Part shown: one piece after another, positions 1-10,595 of the stretch | Layout of the letters: every line of letters starts with the position of its first letter | How positions within the stretch are numbered: the first letter of the stretch is position 1 | Assembly: GCA_963971535.1 (NCBI GenBank) | Contig: OZ020589.1 | Coordinates: 82,422,860-82,486,859, forward strand | Direction of reading: 5' to 3' | DNA from: Notolepis coatsorum | Taxonomy: Eukaryota; Chordata; Actinopteri; Aulopiformes; Paralepididae | Length of the DNA: 64,000 nt | The notes under the pieces: generated by a model | What the model was told of the DNA's origin: nothing | Databases searched by the model: none | The model's input: the letters and a program-made list of their open reading frames with translations, nothing else | Made by a program: the position numbers and the translations under genes

Positions 1-735
1 GAGCTAGCTTCGGCTAACAGGGAAGGCTTTTTGGATAACACTAGGCCGCGACAACCACCGGGCTGATAGAGAGAGAGACCATTAGAATAATGAATTAAGA
101 CTTTTTCAAGGACCTTTCAGAACTGTTTTCCATCTTGTACAGACTATGTTTATTGGAATAAACATAATGTTCCAAGGAAAGGTATCCTGTTTCCAGTGTC
201 TGGTTAATTCTTTTGAGATGCATGTATCAACGGGGAAGATATTGTGTATCAGCTAGTACGATGAGAAAGAGATAAACACAAAGCAGAAACTTCACGGATG
301 AGAAAGAGAGCCACAGGTGACGTGGTGATTACTGGCTAATAAAGACGAGAATCCAACAGATGGGAGACAGATTTTGTGCACCCACAGAACGTTGTTTTCT
401 TTTTTAATATCCTAATGAGGTTTATTCTATAGTAGTGGTCTCAGTTCTGAAACAGAAAATGTACCCATGAACTCAGAACATTCCTCAGGGTTATCTATAA
501 CATATTTCCCAATTCACTGTCTGTGGAGTTTGAGTTTTAACACTCTAGTTTTGGGATTTGGGAGAGAGTTTCACATACATTGATAGACCAGAGGAATAAC
601 ATGTATAAATTAGACACTACCACTTAGGCAATGTCTAACAAATAGTGGCTGTGCAGTGGCTATAATACCTGGCAACAGCATTGTGTGTGGTGTGTGATTA
701 AAGCCTCGGGCCTCATTCATGCTCAGTCTACTGCA
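1..735. other. No gene seen
   Basis: No coding frame, RNA gene or repeat can be supported here. Short AT-rich and purine-rich runs only. Confidence 0.5.
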
Positions 736-1110
736 TTCAAGTCAAGTCAAGAGTTTTATTCGTCACGGCATACAAGTATACAATGACATGCGGGTGGTCT
801 TGCCCGCAACGATGTGCAATAGTGGTACAACATATAATAGAATCCAATAAAAAACATTGTGCAATAACAGGTAACAGGTAACATGGTGTGACATCTCGAT
901 ATCTGTACATAGTTATTTACAGAGCATTCAGGACTGCTGTGTTGGACAGCACTGTCCAGAGTAAAAATCAGTGATACAGTCTAGCATACTGTTGTCAGCG
1001 TACAGTAGTTGTCCATTGCGTCTCAGTTAATTTAGCTCTGACTGTGGTCTGTGCCCTAAGCTGTGTGTTCTCCTCAACAGTCCACAGAGCAAGGGGGGCA
1101 GGGGGTCATC
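736..1110 (-). repeat. LINE 3'-UTR fragment (L2-like tail)
   Basis: Read on the minus strand, this ends in AATAAAACTCTTGACTTGACTTG, the short tandem tail typical of fish L2-like LINEs. The same tail, with the neighbouring words GCACATCGTTGCGGGCAAG and ATTGCACAATG, recurs at 44041-44150 and inside both arms of the large inverted repeat (41450-41620, 47510-47660). No coding part remains, so it is a 5'-truncated copy. The upstream limit is approximate. Confidence 0.65.
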
Positions 1111-2181
1111 CTCTGTAGACCCTGAAATGTCCTTGGTTCCATAAATGTTTGGCATTCCCCTTGTAGGTGAAGCTCTCTTGAGACAACAGCCTAGCTCAAA
1201 TATAATTCAGTAAAGGGATGGCAGAACTAAATTTAGTTTTCGTCACAAAGCTGGGAACATATAATAATCTCATTCAGTCTAATGTTATTCCATTTTGGGG
1301 GCAAGGTCCCAAATGCCTGCAGTACACAATCAGAGCTCCTTTTGCAATGGACAATACTATTTCCGACTAAGCTGTGCTCTGAGAATCCTTCTTCTAACAG
1401 CTCTCGTATCCAAGAAGGATAAAACTATATTTATTCATGTATGACTATTGTGTCCACGACAGCCGTATAGATTAAACGTCTCTAAGGATGACTGGGTATT
1501 TCTCTGTTGCTCTTAAATTGATAAAAGGGGCTCAGAAGACCTAACTCCCCTTGAATGTCTGAGCGCTTATATTTAGCCAGGAAGATTTCATAGCTGAGAT
1601 AATGGGTGGGGTTCTCCTTGTGTTTTCTGGGATGACGAGAAGACCATAGTACTTGATGACAATGGACTATTATTGTTTGACCAGTAATAAATCCCTCCAA
1701 AACTAGTTTGAAGTAAGGTACTTGTTTGAGAAATAAGTAAGCACACTACTATTATGCTATTACAGAATATGAAATTGATTATAAACCTATTGATTTAGAT
1801 ACAAAAATAAGAAAGAAAAGCACTTATGTCAGCCTCCTCCCAAAACGTTGCCACTTGAGAGCAACAATTTCAGATATTTTAGGGCCCTGATCATTTCACA
1901 GTAACCCAGAGTCGTCCCCATTGACACCCGGGTTGTGTCTCTGATTAGATTTGCGCGTGAGAGAGATTGAATTACCTACCTCTGTCCTCTGGCTGTGGTG
2001 GCTGCATTAGCCACTATCTCTGCTTGATTGCCTGATGCCAAAGACATGCCTAATTATTGTTGCTCCCTTCACTCCCGGCTGCCACAGGCCCCATAAACAC
2101 TGGACAGGTGAATGGAAATGAATTCACTCCTAGGACTGCATTACATATGCAGACACAGTGATAAAGACCCATAAACACACT
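1111..2181. other. No gene seen
   Basis: Mostly AT-rich sequence with no supported gene. A 72-codon minus-strand open frame at 1482-1700 has no recognisable family features. Confidence 0.5.
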
Positions 2182-2357
2182 CGAGGCAATGTTTAGCTTG
2201 GAATTGTGAATGAACGAAGGTATGTAGAAACAAACTATTTCTTACATGTTGGAATAGAAATAGTGTCTGTCGGGCGCCCGAGTGGCGCACCACATACAGC
2301 ACTACGGTGCAACACGGCCGAATGTCTTCCCCGGTCTATCTCCCATTCCTCTCTTTG
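2182..2357 (+). repeat. Detached copy of piggyBac-like internal DNA plus SINE head
   Basis: This segment matches 10143-10308 almost base for base. It begins in internal sequence of the 9.1 kb piggyBac-like element (CGAGGCAATGTTTAGC), reaches AAATAGTGTCTGTC at 2258-2271, and then continues into the SINE starting GGGCGCCCGAGTGGCGCA at 2272. Carrying the junction shows that it derives from an element already containing the SINE. It stops where the CT tract would begin. Confidence 0.7.
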
Positions 2358-2402
2358 TTTGTACGAGGAAGTCAGAGGTAAGCGACAGCTGTGATTGGAG
2401 GA

Positions 2403-2879
2403 TCAAGAAAAGAGGGCAGGGTTTTGAGACAGGTCCATTGGGTGTTTGTCCCATTTGGTGAAGTCTTGGTTTGCAAGTGGGCCCCAGACTTCACAACCAT
2501 ATAGGGAAATCGGTTCTATGACGGAGTCTAATATTTTGAGCCAGATTTTAACTGGAATGTCTAACTTGATGTTCCTTTTTATGGCATAAAAAGCCCTTCT
2601 TGCTTTGTCTCTCAGGTCGTTCACAGCTTGATTGAAGTTCCCTGTAGCACTGATGTTTAGGCCGAGATATGTGTAGTTTTTTGTGTGTTCTAGGGAAATT
2701 GTGTCTAGGAATAATTTGTGTTTTTGTTGTTGTAGGCTGGGCCTTTTTTGGAATATCATAATTTTAGTTTTGTTTAGGTTTACTGTCAGTGCCCATGTCT
2801 GGGAGAATTTGTGCAGAAGGTCAAGGTGCTGTTGTAGCCCTTCTTTTTGTTGGGGACAGCAGCACCAGGTCATCTGCAA
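2403..2879 (-). pseudogene. LINE A reverse transcriptase, thumb and C-terminus
   Basis: Near 2860-2890 the minus strand reads FADDLVLLSP in one frame, then shifts by one base into this frame, which continues with GLQQHLDLLHKFSQTWALTV, LNKTKIMIFQKR, YTYLGLNIS and SLYGCEVWGP. These are the usual blocks after the catalytic FADD box. The frameshift between FADD and the thumb inactivates the copy. The frame ends at a TGA close to the element's 3' terminus. Confidence 0.75.
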
Positions 2880-2952
2880 ACAGTAGGCATTTGACTTCTG
2901 TGTTTGCTAGGGGGATGCCAGGTGCTGCAGTTTGTTCCAATGTTTTTGCCAG

Positions 2953-3540
2953 TTAATTTATGTATATGTTGAAGAGGGTTGGACTCAAACTGCACCCCTG
3001 TCTAACCCCACGGCATTGAGGGAAGAAGTCTGTGTGTTTTCCCTCAATCCTCACAGCACATGTGTTGTTAGTGTACATTGACTTTATGAGGTCGTAGGTT
3101 TTCCCTCCAATGCCACTATCTAACAGTTTGTACTGCAGACCCTTGTGCCAAATTGAGTCAAATGCTTTTTGGAAGTCAACGAAACAGGAGTATACTTTGC
3201 TTTTATTTTTATTTATTTGGTTGTCGATTAGGGTGCTGAGGGTGAGAATGTGGTCTATTGTACGGTGATTTGGTAGGAAGCCAATCTGTGATTTGCTCAA
3301 GGTATTGTTGTTTGTGAGGAAATGTATGAGTCTGTGGTTAATGATCATACAGAGGATTTTTCCAAGGTTGCTGTTGAGACAGATCCCACGGTAATTGTTT
3401 GGGTCATATTTGTCTCCCTTTTTGTAGAGCGGTGTTATGAGTCCTTGGTTCCAGATATTGGGGAAGATCCCGGAGCTAAGGACAATGTTAAGGAGTTTTA
3501 GTATAGCCAATTGGAATTTGGAGTCTGTGAATATGATCAT
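2953..3540 (-). pseudogene. LINE A reverse transcriptase, central palm
   Basis: About 195 residues of reverse transcriptase: NYRGICLNSNLGKILCMIIN (block 2), QIGFLPNHRTIDHILTL, the catalytic-Asp block YSCFVDFQKAFDSIWH, and GVRQGCSLSPTLFNIYIN. The FADD catalytic box follows downstream but is split from this frame (see 2403-2879). The frame is truncated relative to a full RT of about 450 residues or more. Confidence 0.8.
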
Positions 3541-3845
3541 TTAATTTAGGATACCATCCGCTCCGCAGGCCTTCTTGGTTTTAAGTGATTTTATTTTGTC
3601 CTGTAGTTCTTGTAGTGTAATTGGGGAGTTTAGCTTTCTGGGGTTCTGGTAGTCTTTTATGGTTGACTCCAGGCTTTGTAGTTTATCTTGTATGTGTTTT
3701 TGCTGTTCATTTTTTTGTATTGGGCTAAATAGATTAGAGAAGTGGTTTACCCATACATCTCCATTTTGGATGGGTAGCTCCTCGTGGTGTACGTTGTTTA
3801 TTTTGTTCCAGTTTTCCCAGAAGTTGTTTGTTTTTATGGATTCCT

Positions 3846-4610
3846 CTATATCTTGTAGCTGGTTTCTAACATGTTGGTCCCTTTTTTTCTGACTGTGTTT
3901 TTGTAATGTTTCAGTGTTTCACTGTATTGGAGATGTGTGTTCTGGTTGTCTGGGTCTCTGTGTTTTTGATTTGATAGGTTCCTTAATTTCTTCCTGAGAT
4001 TTTTACAATCATTATCATACCATTTGTCATGCATATTTTTATTTTTATTTTTCCTCACTTTCCTATTTGAGGCCTTTAGGTTGGATAAGGAAGCTGTAAG
4101 GTCAAATATGTTATTGAGGTTTTCTACCGCCCCGTTTACACTTTTCCTGTTGTGTTGGAAGTTTTTTTCTAGGAATTGGTCTAATTTGGATTGGACTTTT
4201 TGTAGCTTGATAGCGGATTGGAATGCTTCCATACTACTTTCTTTCCATTTGTAGTGTTTTTTAATAGTGTGTAGTTTGTTTGGTTTTGGTATTTCCTGGT
4301 TGGGTGTTGATCTATTCAGGTAGATAGTGGTTTTGCTGTGGTCTGACAGGGGTGTTTGCTGGCTGACTGTGAACGCTCTGAGAGACTCTAGGCTGAGGTC
4401 CGTGATAAAATAGTCTACTGTACCGTTACCCAGAGATGAGCTATATGTGTACCTACCATAAGTGTCCCCTCGGAGCCTACCGTTAACTATGTACAGTCCC
4501 AGCGAGCGACAGAGCTGTATAAGTTGTGACCCATGTTTATTTGTTGTTTGGTCATAGTTCTTTCTGTGGGGGCATATTTGGGAGGGGATGTTCCCACCTC
4601 CTGGTAGGTG
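3846..4610 (-). pseudogene. LINE A endonuclease C-terminus and linker
   Basis: The frame contains the last part of an AP-like endonuclease: GDTYGRYTYSSSLGNGTVDYF followed by TPLSDHS, where Asp-His of SDHS is the usual terminal active-site pair. A long basic Lys/Asn-rich linker with KWYDNDCKNLRKKLRNL leads towards the reverse transcriptase. The N-terminal catalytic half is missing, so it cannot nick DNA. The open frame nominally reaches 4688, but its first part lies in the neighbouring element's tail. Confidence 0.7.
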
Positions 4611-4799
4611 TTTGTGATTGATTGATTGATTGAAAACTTTATTAACAGATTGCAGAATGGGTACAATACAGTACAGCTCAATACACACAATTGTTAAGGG
4701 GATGCAGACCAGAGAAAGACTTTCGTCTTGTTTACATCAGGGTCCCCCATTTTCAATTCATCAGGACATATATGACATACATGACATACAGATAGTCAG

Positions 4800-5431
4800 T
4801 ACTGCTACATCTATACATTTATGACATACCAGATTTGCAAATACAGTACTGTTTGTGATACAAAAGGAGTCAAGAAAAGGGAGTATATACATTTGACGTA
4901 GAAACTGGTATTCACTGACCTTTGGGAAGTATTTTGACATGTACATGGGTACCTTGGTCGTGTAGTGTATCTTGTAGACCAGGCCCATTGCAAGTTGCTG
5001 TACTCTGTCGTCTACTCTAAGCCATCCTAGGTTGTCAAAGTGGGCAGGGGTGAGGTGGGTTCTAGGAGTAAGGTCAAGCAGTAGTCTGACCAGTTTGTTT
5101 TGAGATGTTTGTAATTTTGTTTTTAGCGCCTTTGGTACCATGAGGTGCAAGCATAGTCGTAGTACCCTTGAATGAGTGCTCCTGCCAGAGTCTTCAGGGT
5201 ATTCCTGTTTACCAGAGAGGATATCCGGTACAAGAATCGAGTTCTTTGGTTGACTTTTTTTATTACATTGGATGCCATTTTGTCACAGCAGAGATTAGCC
5301 TCTAGGATGGAACCCAGGTAGGTAATTTCATCTTTCCTTGTGACAATATTGTCACCCACTGTAACTGAGAAGCCGTCGGTCTTGCTGAGTTTGTTATTTG
5401 AACCGAAGAGAATGGACTCCGTTTTGCCCAT
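4800..5431 (-). pseudogene. LINE B reverse transcriptase thumb and C-terminal domain
   Basis: Two overlapping frames (5123-5431 and 4761-5150) carry GKTESILFGSNNKLSKTDGF, EITYLGSILEANL, RFLYRISSLVNRNTLKTLAG, YDYACTSWYQ, then KLQTSQNKLVRLLLDLTPRT and HFDNLGWLRVDDRVQQLAMG. The last segment is the usual LINE C-terminal helix bundle. The NTRG…PRF…WNALP end seen in copy 2 is deleted here. Confidence 0.75.
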
Positions 5432-5450
5432 GTGTAATGATAGTTTGTTA

Positions 5451-5651
5451 TCAGCGAGCCATAATGCAGATTCTGCCTAGTTCCGAGCTGAGGGTTTTTT
5501 CAACCTGTAACTTGTTCTTGTCAGAGACCAGCAGGGCTGAGTCGTCCGCAAACAGGAACAAGTTGCAGTCACAAGCTGACGACATGTCATTTGCATAAAT
5601 TAGGAACAGTAGCGGTCCTAGTATGCTTCCTTGTGGAACACCACAGCTCAC
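5451..5651 (-). pseudogene. LINE B reverse transcriptase catalytic FADD block
   Basis: This frame restarts after the poly-G frameshift and carries SCGVPQGSILGPLLFLIYAND and CNLFLFADDSALLVSDKNKL, i.e. the PQG block and the catalytic FADD box. It goes out of phase again near 5480, where copy 2 keeps an open frame through LGKICIWLADNKLSLHMGKT. Confidence 0.8.
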
Positions 5652-6570
5652 TGTGAGGGGGGGGGGATAGGGTACCGTTTACCTCCACCATCTGTTCCCT
5701 CCCCTCAAGGTAGGATTGCATCCAGCTCACTGATAGACTATCAAAACCAATTGCTTTTAGCTTGTCAGTCAGAATGGAGTGATTGACAGTGTCGAAGGCC
5801 TTTTGTAGGTCCAGCATGACCATGCCGCAGTATTTGCCCGCGTCCACCTCTTGTTTGATGTGGTCATTCAAATAGAGAAGGCATGTGTCAGTGGAGTGGG
5901 ATGTTCTGAAGCCAGATTGGAATTCGTAGATTAGATTTTTTTCCGCTAGGTACTTTTCGACCTGTTCGTAGACAATTTTTTCCATGACTTTCGAGATGGA
6001 GGTGAGAATAGAAACAGGGCGGTAGTTGCCTGGGTCTAATTTGCTGCCCTTTTTGTGCAAAGGGGTAACCCTCGCAATTTTGAAGTCCTTGGGGACGTGT
6101 CCCTGTTTTATGGAGAGGTTTATTATGTGTGTGATGACTGGGGTGATGGCGGCTGCTGAGTCTCTGAGGAATTTGGAGGGGATGTTGTCATGACCAGTGG
6201 CCTTGTTAGGTTGGAGGGCGCTCAGTTTTTTGAGTACCTCATCTGTTGTTACCTTTTCCAGCTTGAAGTCATCCTTGCGGACCCCTAGGTTTTTGTAGTA
6301 AGCTACTATGTGTTCTACCCCATAAAGCCCTGAGTGGGAGGGTAGTTTGTTTACCAGTGTTGTGGCTATGTTTGTGAAGAAAATGTTTAAGTAATTGGCT
6401 ACATCCAGCTTGTCTGTGATGAGCGTGTTGTCCGTTTTTATGTTTATGTTTGAGAATCTGGTTTTAAGTTTTTTACTGCATCCTAGTTGATTATTGAGTA
6501 ATTTCCAAAGTTCACGTGGTTTGTTTTTGTTTTCCTCAGTTTTGTCATTGATGAAATTATTTTTCATCAA
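5587..6570 (-). pseudogene. LINE B reverse transcriptase N-terminal part and palm
   Basis: A long frame with the RT order: KPRELWKLLNNQLG linker, LQPNKATGHDNIPSKFL (block 0/1), ARVTPLHKKGSKLDPGNYRP, VSILTSISKVMEKIV, FQSGFRTSHSTDT, and the catalytic-Asp block MVMLDLQKAFDTVNHSIL, ending near [15 protein letters not shown]. After that a poly-G run near 5658 shifts the frame and the last codons are out of phase. No endonuclease is present. The same protein is in copy 2. Confidence 0.8.
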
Positions 6571-6770
6571 TCTCCCTGTGTGCTGAGAGTGTCAGGTTCT
6601 CGTCCTGTCCTGGCATTGAGTCTGAAACTGGTTGATTTCGTCTTGTAGGATTAGGAACATGTCTTCCTTGTAGTATGGGGATTCAATTGGGGGGATGTAG
6701 GTGGCACACAGGTAGATATCTTTCTCGGTTGATGTAAGTTCCTTATTTATTTTTAACCAGATGAAAAAAG

Positions 6771-6901
<131 letters not shown>

Positions 6902-7024
6902 CATTGCACTGCAGAGTGGTTGAAAGACAGTCACTGCAACAACTTTAGAGCAACCGGTGGAATTAAACTCAGTGCTGTCAATTCCAAAACTAGACTATAA
7001 TCCAAATAGACTAGACCATTTAAG

Positions 7025-7150
7025 CAATAATATACAAGAACCAGTGGAATATCAGGAATATTGCCACGGCTGCAGCCACGAGAGGGAAGCTCGTAGGCAT
7101 CACAGAGTGGTAATATTCCTGATATTCCACTGGTTCAAGTGTATTATTGC
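7025..7150. repeat. Fold-back repeat with about 42-bp arms
   Basis: AGCAATAATATACAAGAACC followed by AGTGGAATATCAGGAATATT is repeated in inverse as AATATTCCTGATATTCCACT and GGTTCAAGTGTATTATTGCT, separated by about 46 bases. This fits a small MITE or a fold-back end. The transposon family is not identified. Confidence 0.75.
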
Positions 7151-7577
7151 TTTTATACAGCAAGTTGCACCGTAAAAATATAGGATGAATACAGACATGT
7201 TTAGGGTCTTTTATATTGATTTCAGTGAACTTGGCATAGAAAAATAGTTCCTAAAGATGTATCGTTGCTATGGAATTTAAAATGGAGTAGGCTATCAACC
7301 AGCTGGCAACGCAAGCGGATGATGTATTATTCTAATTTATACAACAGGTAGGTCCGACCACTTATTTACCAAGGTGGAACGCTGTTTTAATGTATGACCT
7401 ACAGTAGGACCATTATTTGTATTATTATTATAAAAATCAAGCAAGAATGTACCCATTTAGATTCCAAATATGTAGTCAGTTCGTCCAAATAACGCTTGTT
7501 TGGAAATTTGCTCCAACGTTTTTGGAGATTGGACGGCTGCGACAGGACTTTGGATGCATGCCCAGTTTAACAATGTG

Positions 7578-7735
7578 AGGTTTGATTTATTGATTGAAAA
7601 CTTTATTAACAGATTGCAGAATGGGTACAATACAGTAGAGCTCAATACAAACAACTGCTAAGAGGATGAAGACCAGAAAAAGACTTTCGTCTTGTTTACA
7701 TAAGGGTCCTCCATTTTCAATTCATCATCAATTCA
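7578..7735 (-). repeat. LINE B 3'-end fragment
   Basis: Carries the element B tail GATTGAAAACTTTATTAACA and the block AGACTTTCGTCTTGTTTACA. No coding sequence; a severely 5'-truncated insertion. Confidence 0.85.
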
Positions 7736-7765
7736 TAACTATCGTAATCGATTGTCCCGCCGTAC

Positions 7766-7822
7766 GATGAGCCGTACTGTATTGTACCCATTCTGCAATC
7801 TGTTAATAAAAATGTCTATAAA
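7766..7822 (+). repeat. LINE B 3'-end fragment, opposite orientation
   Basis: The last about 55 bases of element B (TGTACCCATTCTGCAATCTG) on the plus strand, facing the minus-strand copy just upstream and forming a tail-to-tail pair. Confidence 0.8.
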
Positions 7823-8082
7823 TCAAACCGCTATATTCCTTTATCCGTAATTGATCAGTCTCCCCAGTTAGTAGCTAGATTAATATATTTAGTGGAAGTG
7901 TCAATAATCAAATAATCTGGGCAAAACCATTGCTTGTATCCGTCTGATTCAGATGACTAACAGACATTTTGAACCGCTCTTGGTCCATATATGGGCATAT
8001 GCTGCCATGACACGGGGATTCCCCAATCTCCTCCGTAGACCAGACCGTCTCAAGAGGCTTGTTTGAGATTAAAATAGCTCCT

Positions 8083-8109
8083 ACGTACCTGTAGGTCCTA
8101 CAGGTACGT
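8083..8109. repeat. 27-bp perfect palindrome
   Basis: ACGTACCTGTAGG, one central T, then its exact reverse complement. All 13 pairs match by hand count. The function is unknown; it may be the centre of a decayed fold-back element. Confidence 0.9.
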
Positions 8110-8389
8110 TAAATCAAACGTAACGGAGTACGGTCATATAATGTTGACAGTTTCCGTTTGATGAATGGCAGTTGAAACTTTCTACAACATTCTAAAGCCA
8201 GCGCAGTGGTATATTCATGGTGATTTAACCGTGAGTGTATCATTAATATACTCACGGCTTAGAACACTCTCGACCAATCACAATGTGTGGTCAGACCTAC
8301 CTGTTGTATAAATGCTTCTATGGCATTATAAATAGTGTTTTGGCTTATTGAAAATTATAAGTCAACATACTGTATTAGGTTATTGGGGA

Positions 8390-8503
8390 CATTGAATCCT
8401 TGTGTGTTAATTACAGCACCATGAAATTATGTAGATGAAGAAATAGCAATACCTTATCTTATAGGAACTGTTTGAGCTGTAATTAACACAAGACAAGGGT
8501 TTA
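8390..8503. repeat. Fold-back MITE-like repeat with about 24-bp arms
   Basis: AATCCTTGTGTGTTAATTACAGC is inverted as GCTGTAATTAACACAAGACAAGG across about 58 bases. No coding potential. Flanking duplications are not obvious. Confidence 0.7.
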
Positions 8504-9101
8504 ATGACATCACAGGTGGCCATATTCAAACATTCAAACTCTCAATAACTGTCAAAATAAATGAATGTGCACAATCAGTTCTAATCTTCTAATGGACAAT
8601 GCAATGTAATGAAAGCCAATCTGGACATCCTGATCCACAAGAGTCCTGCAAATATTGGCCCCAGAATATTTGGGAGAAAGTGAGGTCATCAGAAATGAGG
8701 TAATTTTATACAGTGAGGTCAAATGTTTTCGTCACCACATTGAAAGGTCTAATATGACTATTCACATCATTACATATAAATACAAATGTGCTCATTGGAC
8801 TCACAAGAGTCTCAGCTTTATAACTCAGTTAAATATGCAATATTAGAAAATAAATCTCAAGGTCAAGTGACTCCGTTGTAAATGGCTGTTCTGATTATTT
8901 TCCAAAAAAAACTTGGAGTAAATGATCATCAATTTCCTGGATAGCATATACGGGCTGATTTAGGTGATACCTATCTTTACTCATGCATGTCTTTTCTTTC
9001 CCCTCTAATTCTTTCAGCCGGTTTTCTAGGTTTACATTACAGACTATAACGTGACTCAGTACAGTGACTGAGTGGTGGGCAGCAGGCTGTCTCAAAGTAA
9101 C
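8504..9101. other. No gene seen
   Basis: AT-rich sequence without a supported gene, RNA or repeat. Confidence 0.45.
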
Positions 9102-9429
9102 TTAACTCATTGGGCGCCAATAACGAGTATACTCTTGTTTCGCCGCCAAGCATTGAGTGCCAATAACGAGTATACTCGTTTTTAGATCTTTTGATCTTTT
9201 TCCTTTGATCCCTGTTCTAAACACTCAGCCGGAGCCATCTGGCACATCTGCCTATGTTGGAATTGCAATGACGATCACATCTCGCCAGGTGGCAGTATCG
9301 CCTACCTTATGAACATCATGGGCCAGCTATTAGTGTGTTAGTGCCAGCCCCCACAGCCCCCAAACAACTAGGTACTCGTTGTGAGCAGCAGTGAGCAGGA
9401 CACGTTTGACGATCGCGATCGCCTAGCTA

Positions 9430-9796
9430 TTGGATATTATGAAAAAGACAAAATGGATTATTATGGATTATGATTATGGACGATAAAGTGCGTTTGTTGG
9501 ACTAAGCACTACTGGTAAAACGTAAAACAACTATAATCAAACCGACCGGTGAGGAAACCTATTCAGCTCCGTGGTATAGTCTGGCCCGAGCACACACTAG
9601 TAACCTGGCTGCAATGCAATGGCGAGCGAACTATTGGATATTATGAAAAAGACAGAATGGATTATATGGATGATGATTATGGACGATAAGGTGTGTTTGT
9701 TGGACTAAGCACTACTGGTAAAATGTAAAACAACTATAATCAAACCGACTGATGAGGAAACCTATTCGGCTCCGTCTATAGTCTGGCCCGAGCAGA
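9430..9796 (+). repeat. About 170-bp direct duplication inside the piggyBac-like element
   Basis: The block starting CTATTGGATATTATGAAAAA at about 9433 recurs at about 9631 with few changes, through AGTCTGGCCCGAGCA at both ends. This is a tandem duplication within the element. Confidence 0.85.
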
Positions 9797-10227
9797 TGAA
9801 GAAGACGGATGAGGGCTACCTAACGTTATATGTATTGATCCTGTTCTGATTCAAGACACTTTTGGACTCGAAGTGAGAAATGGAGTACCTGTAAACCAAA
9901 GGTAACTATCTATTTTATGTGTACTTTACCGAAACTCCATCATAAAACATGCGTTTACATGATCGCAGCATCGGATATACGACCCCCCCCCCCCCGGCTT
10001 TGTGAAGAAACAAGGTAATGTGTTTACCTTTGACCTGGCAATAATATAGGTTTCAAGCGAGCAGCTGCGAGATTTGCGCATACGCTGCACAAAACTTTAT
10101 CTCACAATCTAGAAAATCAGCCTGGATTTTTGTGAAACGAGGCAATGTTTAGCTTGGAATTGTGAGTGAACGAAGGTATGTAGAAACAAACTATTTTTTA
10201 CATGTTGGAATAGAAATAGTGTCTGTC

Positions 10228-10306
10228 GGGCGCCCGAGTGGCGCACCACATACAGCACTATGGTGCAACACGGCCGAATGTCTTCCCCGGTCTATCTCCC
10301 ATTCCT

Positions 10307-10387
<81 letters not shown>

Positions 10388-10431
10388 CAGACTGCCCGGT
10401 AGCAAAAATCAATAAAAACCTAAAACAAATA
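10228..10431 (+). mobile_element. tRNA-like-headed SINE with 14-bp target duplication
   Basis: A 204-bp insert beginning GGGCGCCCGAGTGGCGCA and ending in an A-rich ACCTAAAACAAATAA tail. It is flanked by AAATAGTGTCTGTC at 10214-10227 and exactly repeated at 10432-10445; the uninterrupted target is seen in the copy near 26545. An internal (CT)n tract occupies 10306-10385. The head resembles the 5' end of tRNA-derived fish SINEs, but boxes A and B are not intact enough to prove Pol III ancestry. Confidence 0.8.
10306..10385 (+). repeat. (CT)n microsatellite inside the SINE
   Basis: About 40 CT units with a single CTAT interruption, the same interruption pattern as at 6771-6897. Confidence 0.95.
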
Positions 10432-10595
10432 AAATAGTGTCTGTCAAATGAGCCATAGGCCTACTATTGTCTCCATAGCTATAATATAGAATATACAATA
10501 GCTCCGCAAAGATCGTGAAATATCGTGAAAATGGTCAAGAAAAGCTGGCGCCAGGCAGTACAGATGGGGAAAGTGGGTGGCGCCCAATGAGTTAA

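Larger units (their letters stand above)
2393..4612 (-). mobile_element. LINE element A, 5'-truncated non-LTR retrotransposon
   Basis: A minus-strand non-LTR retrotransposon preserved from the C-terminal part of the AP-type endonuclease, through the reverse transcriptase, to the 3' end. Coding is broken by frameshifts, so the element is dead. The 5' side is cut off where the TTGATTGATTGATTGA tail of element B starts at about 4618. The 3' terminus (…CTCTTTTCTTGATCCTCCAATCACA) is also found, in both orientations, in the fold-back at 26926-27052. I cannot assign the clade with confidence; the FVDFQKAFDSIWH and YGCEVWG motifs fit the broad APE-LINE group. Confidence 0.8.
4613..6765 (-). mobile_element. 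LINE element B copy 1 (CR1/Rex-like group), 5'-truncated
   Basis: A minus-strand LINE with a (TCAA)n tail at 4618-4640 and the conserved 3' UTR words AACAGATTGCAGAATGGGTAC and CAGACCAGAGAAAGACTTTCG. The reverse transcriptase is carried by four frame-broken segments. Compared with copy 2 (19624-23815), this copy lacks about 310 bp between the 3' UTR and the RT C-terminus, joined at 4914/4915. The 5' side stops beside the (CT)n tract. The 3'-end sequence is dispersed at least ten times in the window, so the family has been very active here. Confidence 0.85.
7336..8315. repeat. Widely spaced inverted repeat (possible MITE with nested LINE ends)
   Basis: TTTATACAACAGGTAGGTC near 7340 is inverted as GACCTACCTGTTGTATAAA near 8300, followed on both sides by a diverged GACCAC. 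Inside lie two element B 3' ends placed tail to tail, plus GTGAGTGTATCATTAATATACTCAC (8231-8256), itself a short palindrome. I infer a DNA-transposon remnant that acquired LINE insertions; no transposase is visible. Confidence 0.45.
9102..10595 (+). mobile_element. piggyBac-like non-autonomous transposon, TTAA-flanked
   Basis: The element is bounded by TTAA on both sides (9102-9105 and 10592-10595) and by a perfect 13-bp terminal inverted repeat, CTCATTGGGCGCC (9106-9118) and its complement (10579-10591). Just inside the left end is a repeated AACGAGTATACTCGTTT palindrome. TTAA target duplication is the hallmark of the piggyBac superfamily. No complete transposase is present; short in-frame stretches near 9740-9830 might be a relic. 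It shares GGTGGCAGTATCGCCTACC and the last 160 bp with the copy at 25850-26697. A SINE has inserted at 10228. Confidence 0.8.

Noticed and set aside
2683..2886. Plus-strand Cys-rich frame
   Set aside because: Antisense shadow of the LINE A reverse transcriptase.
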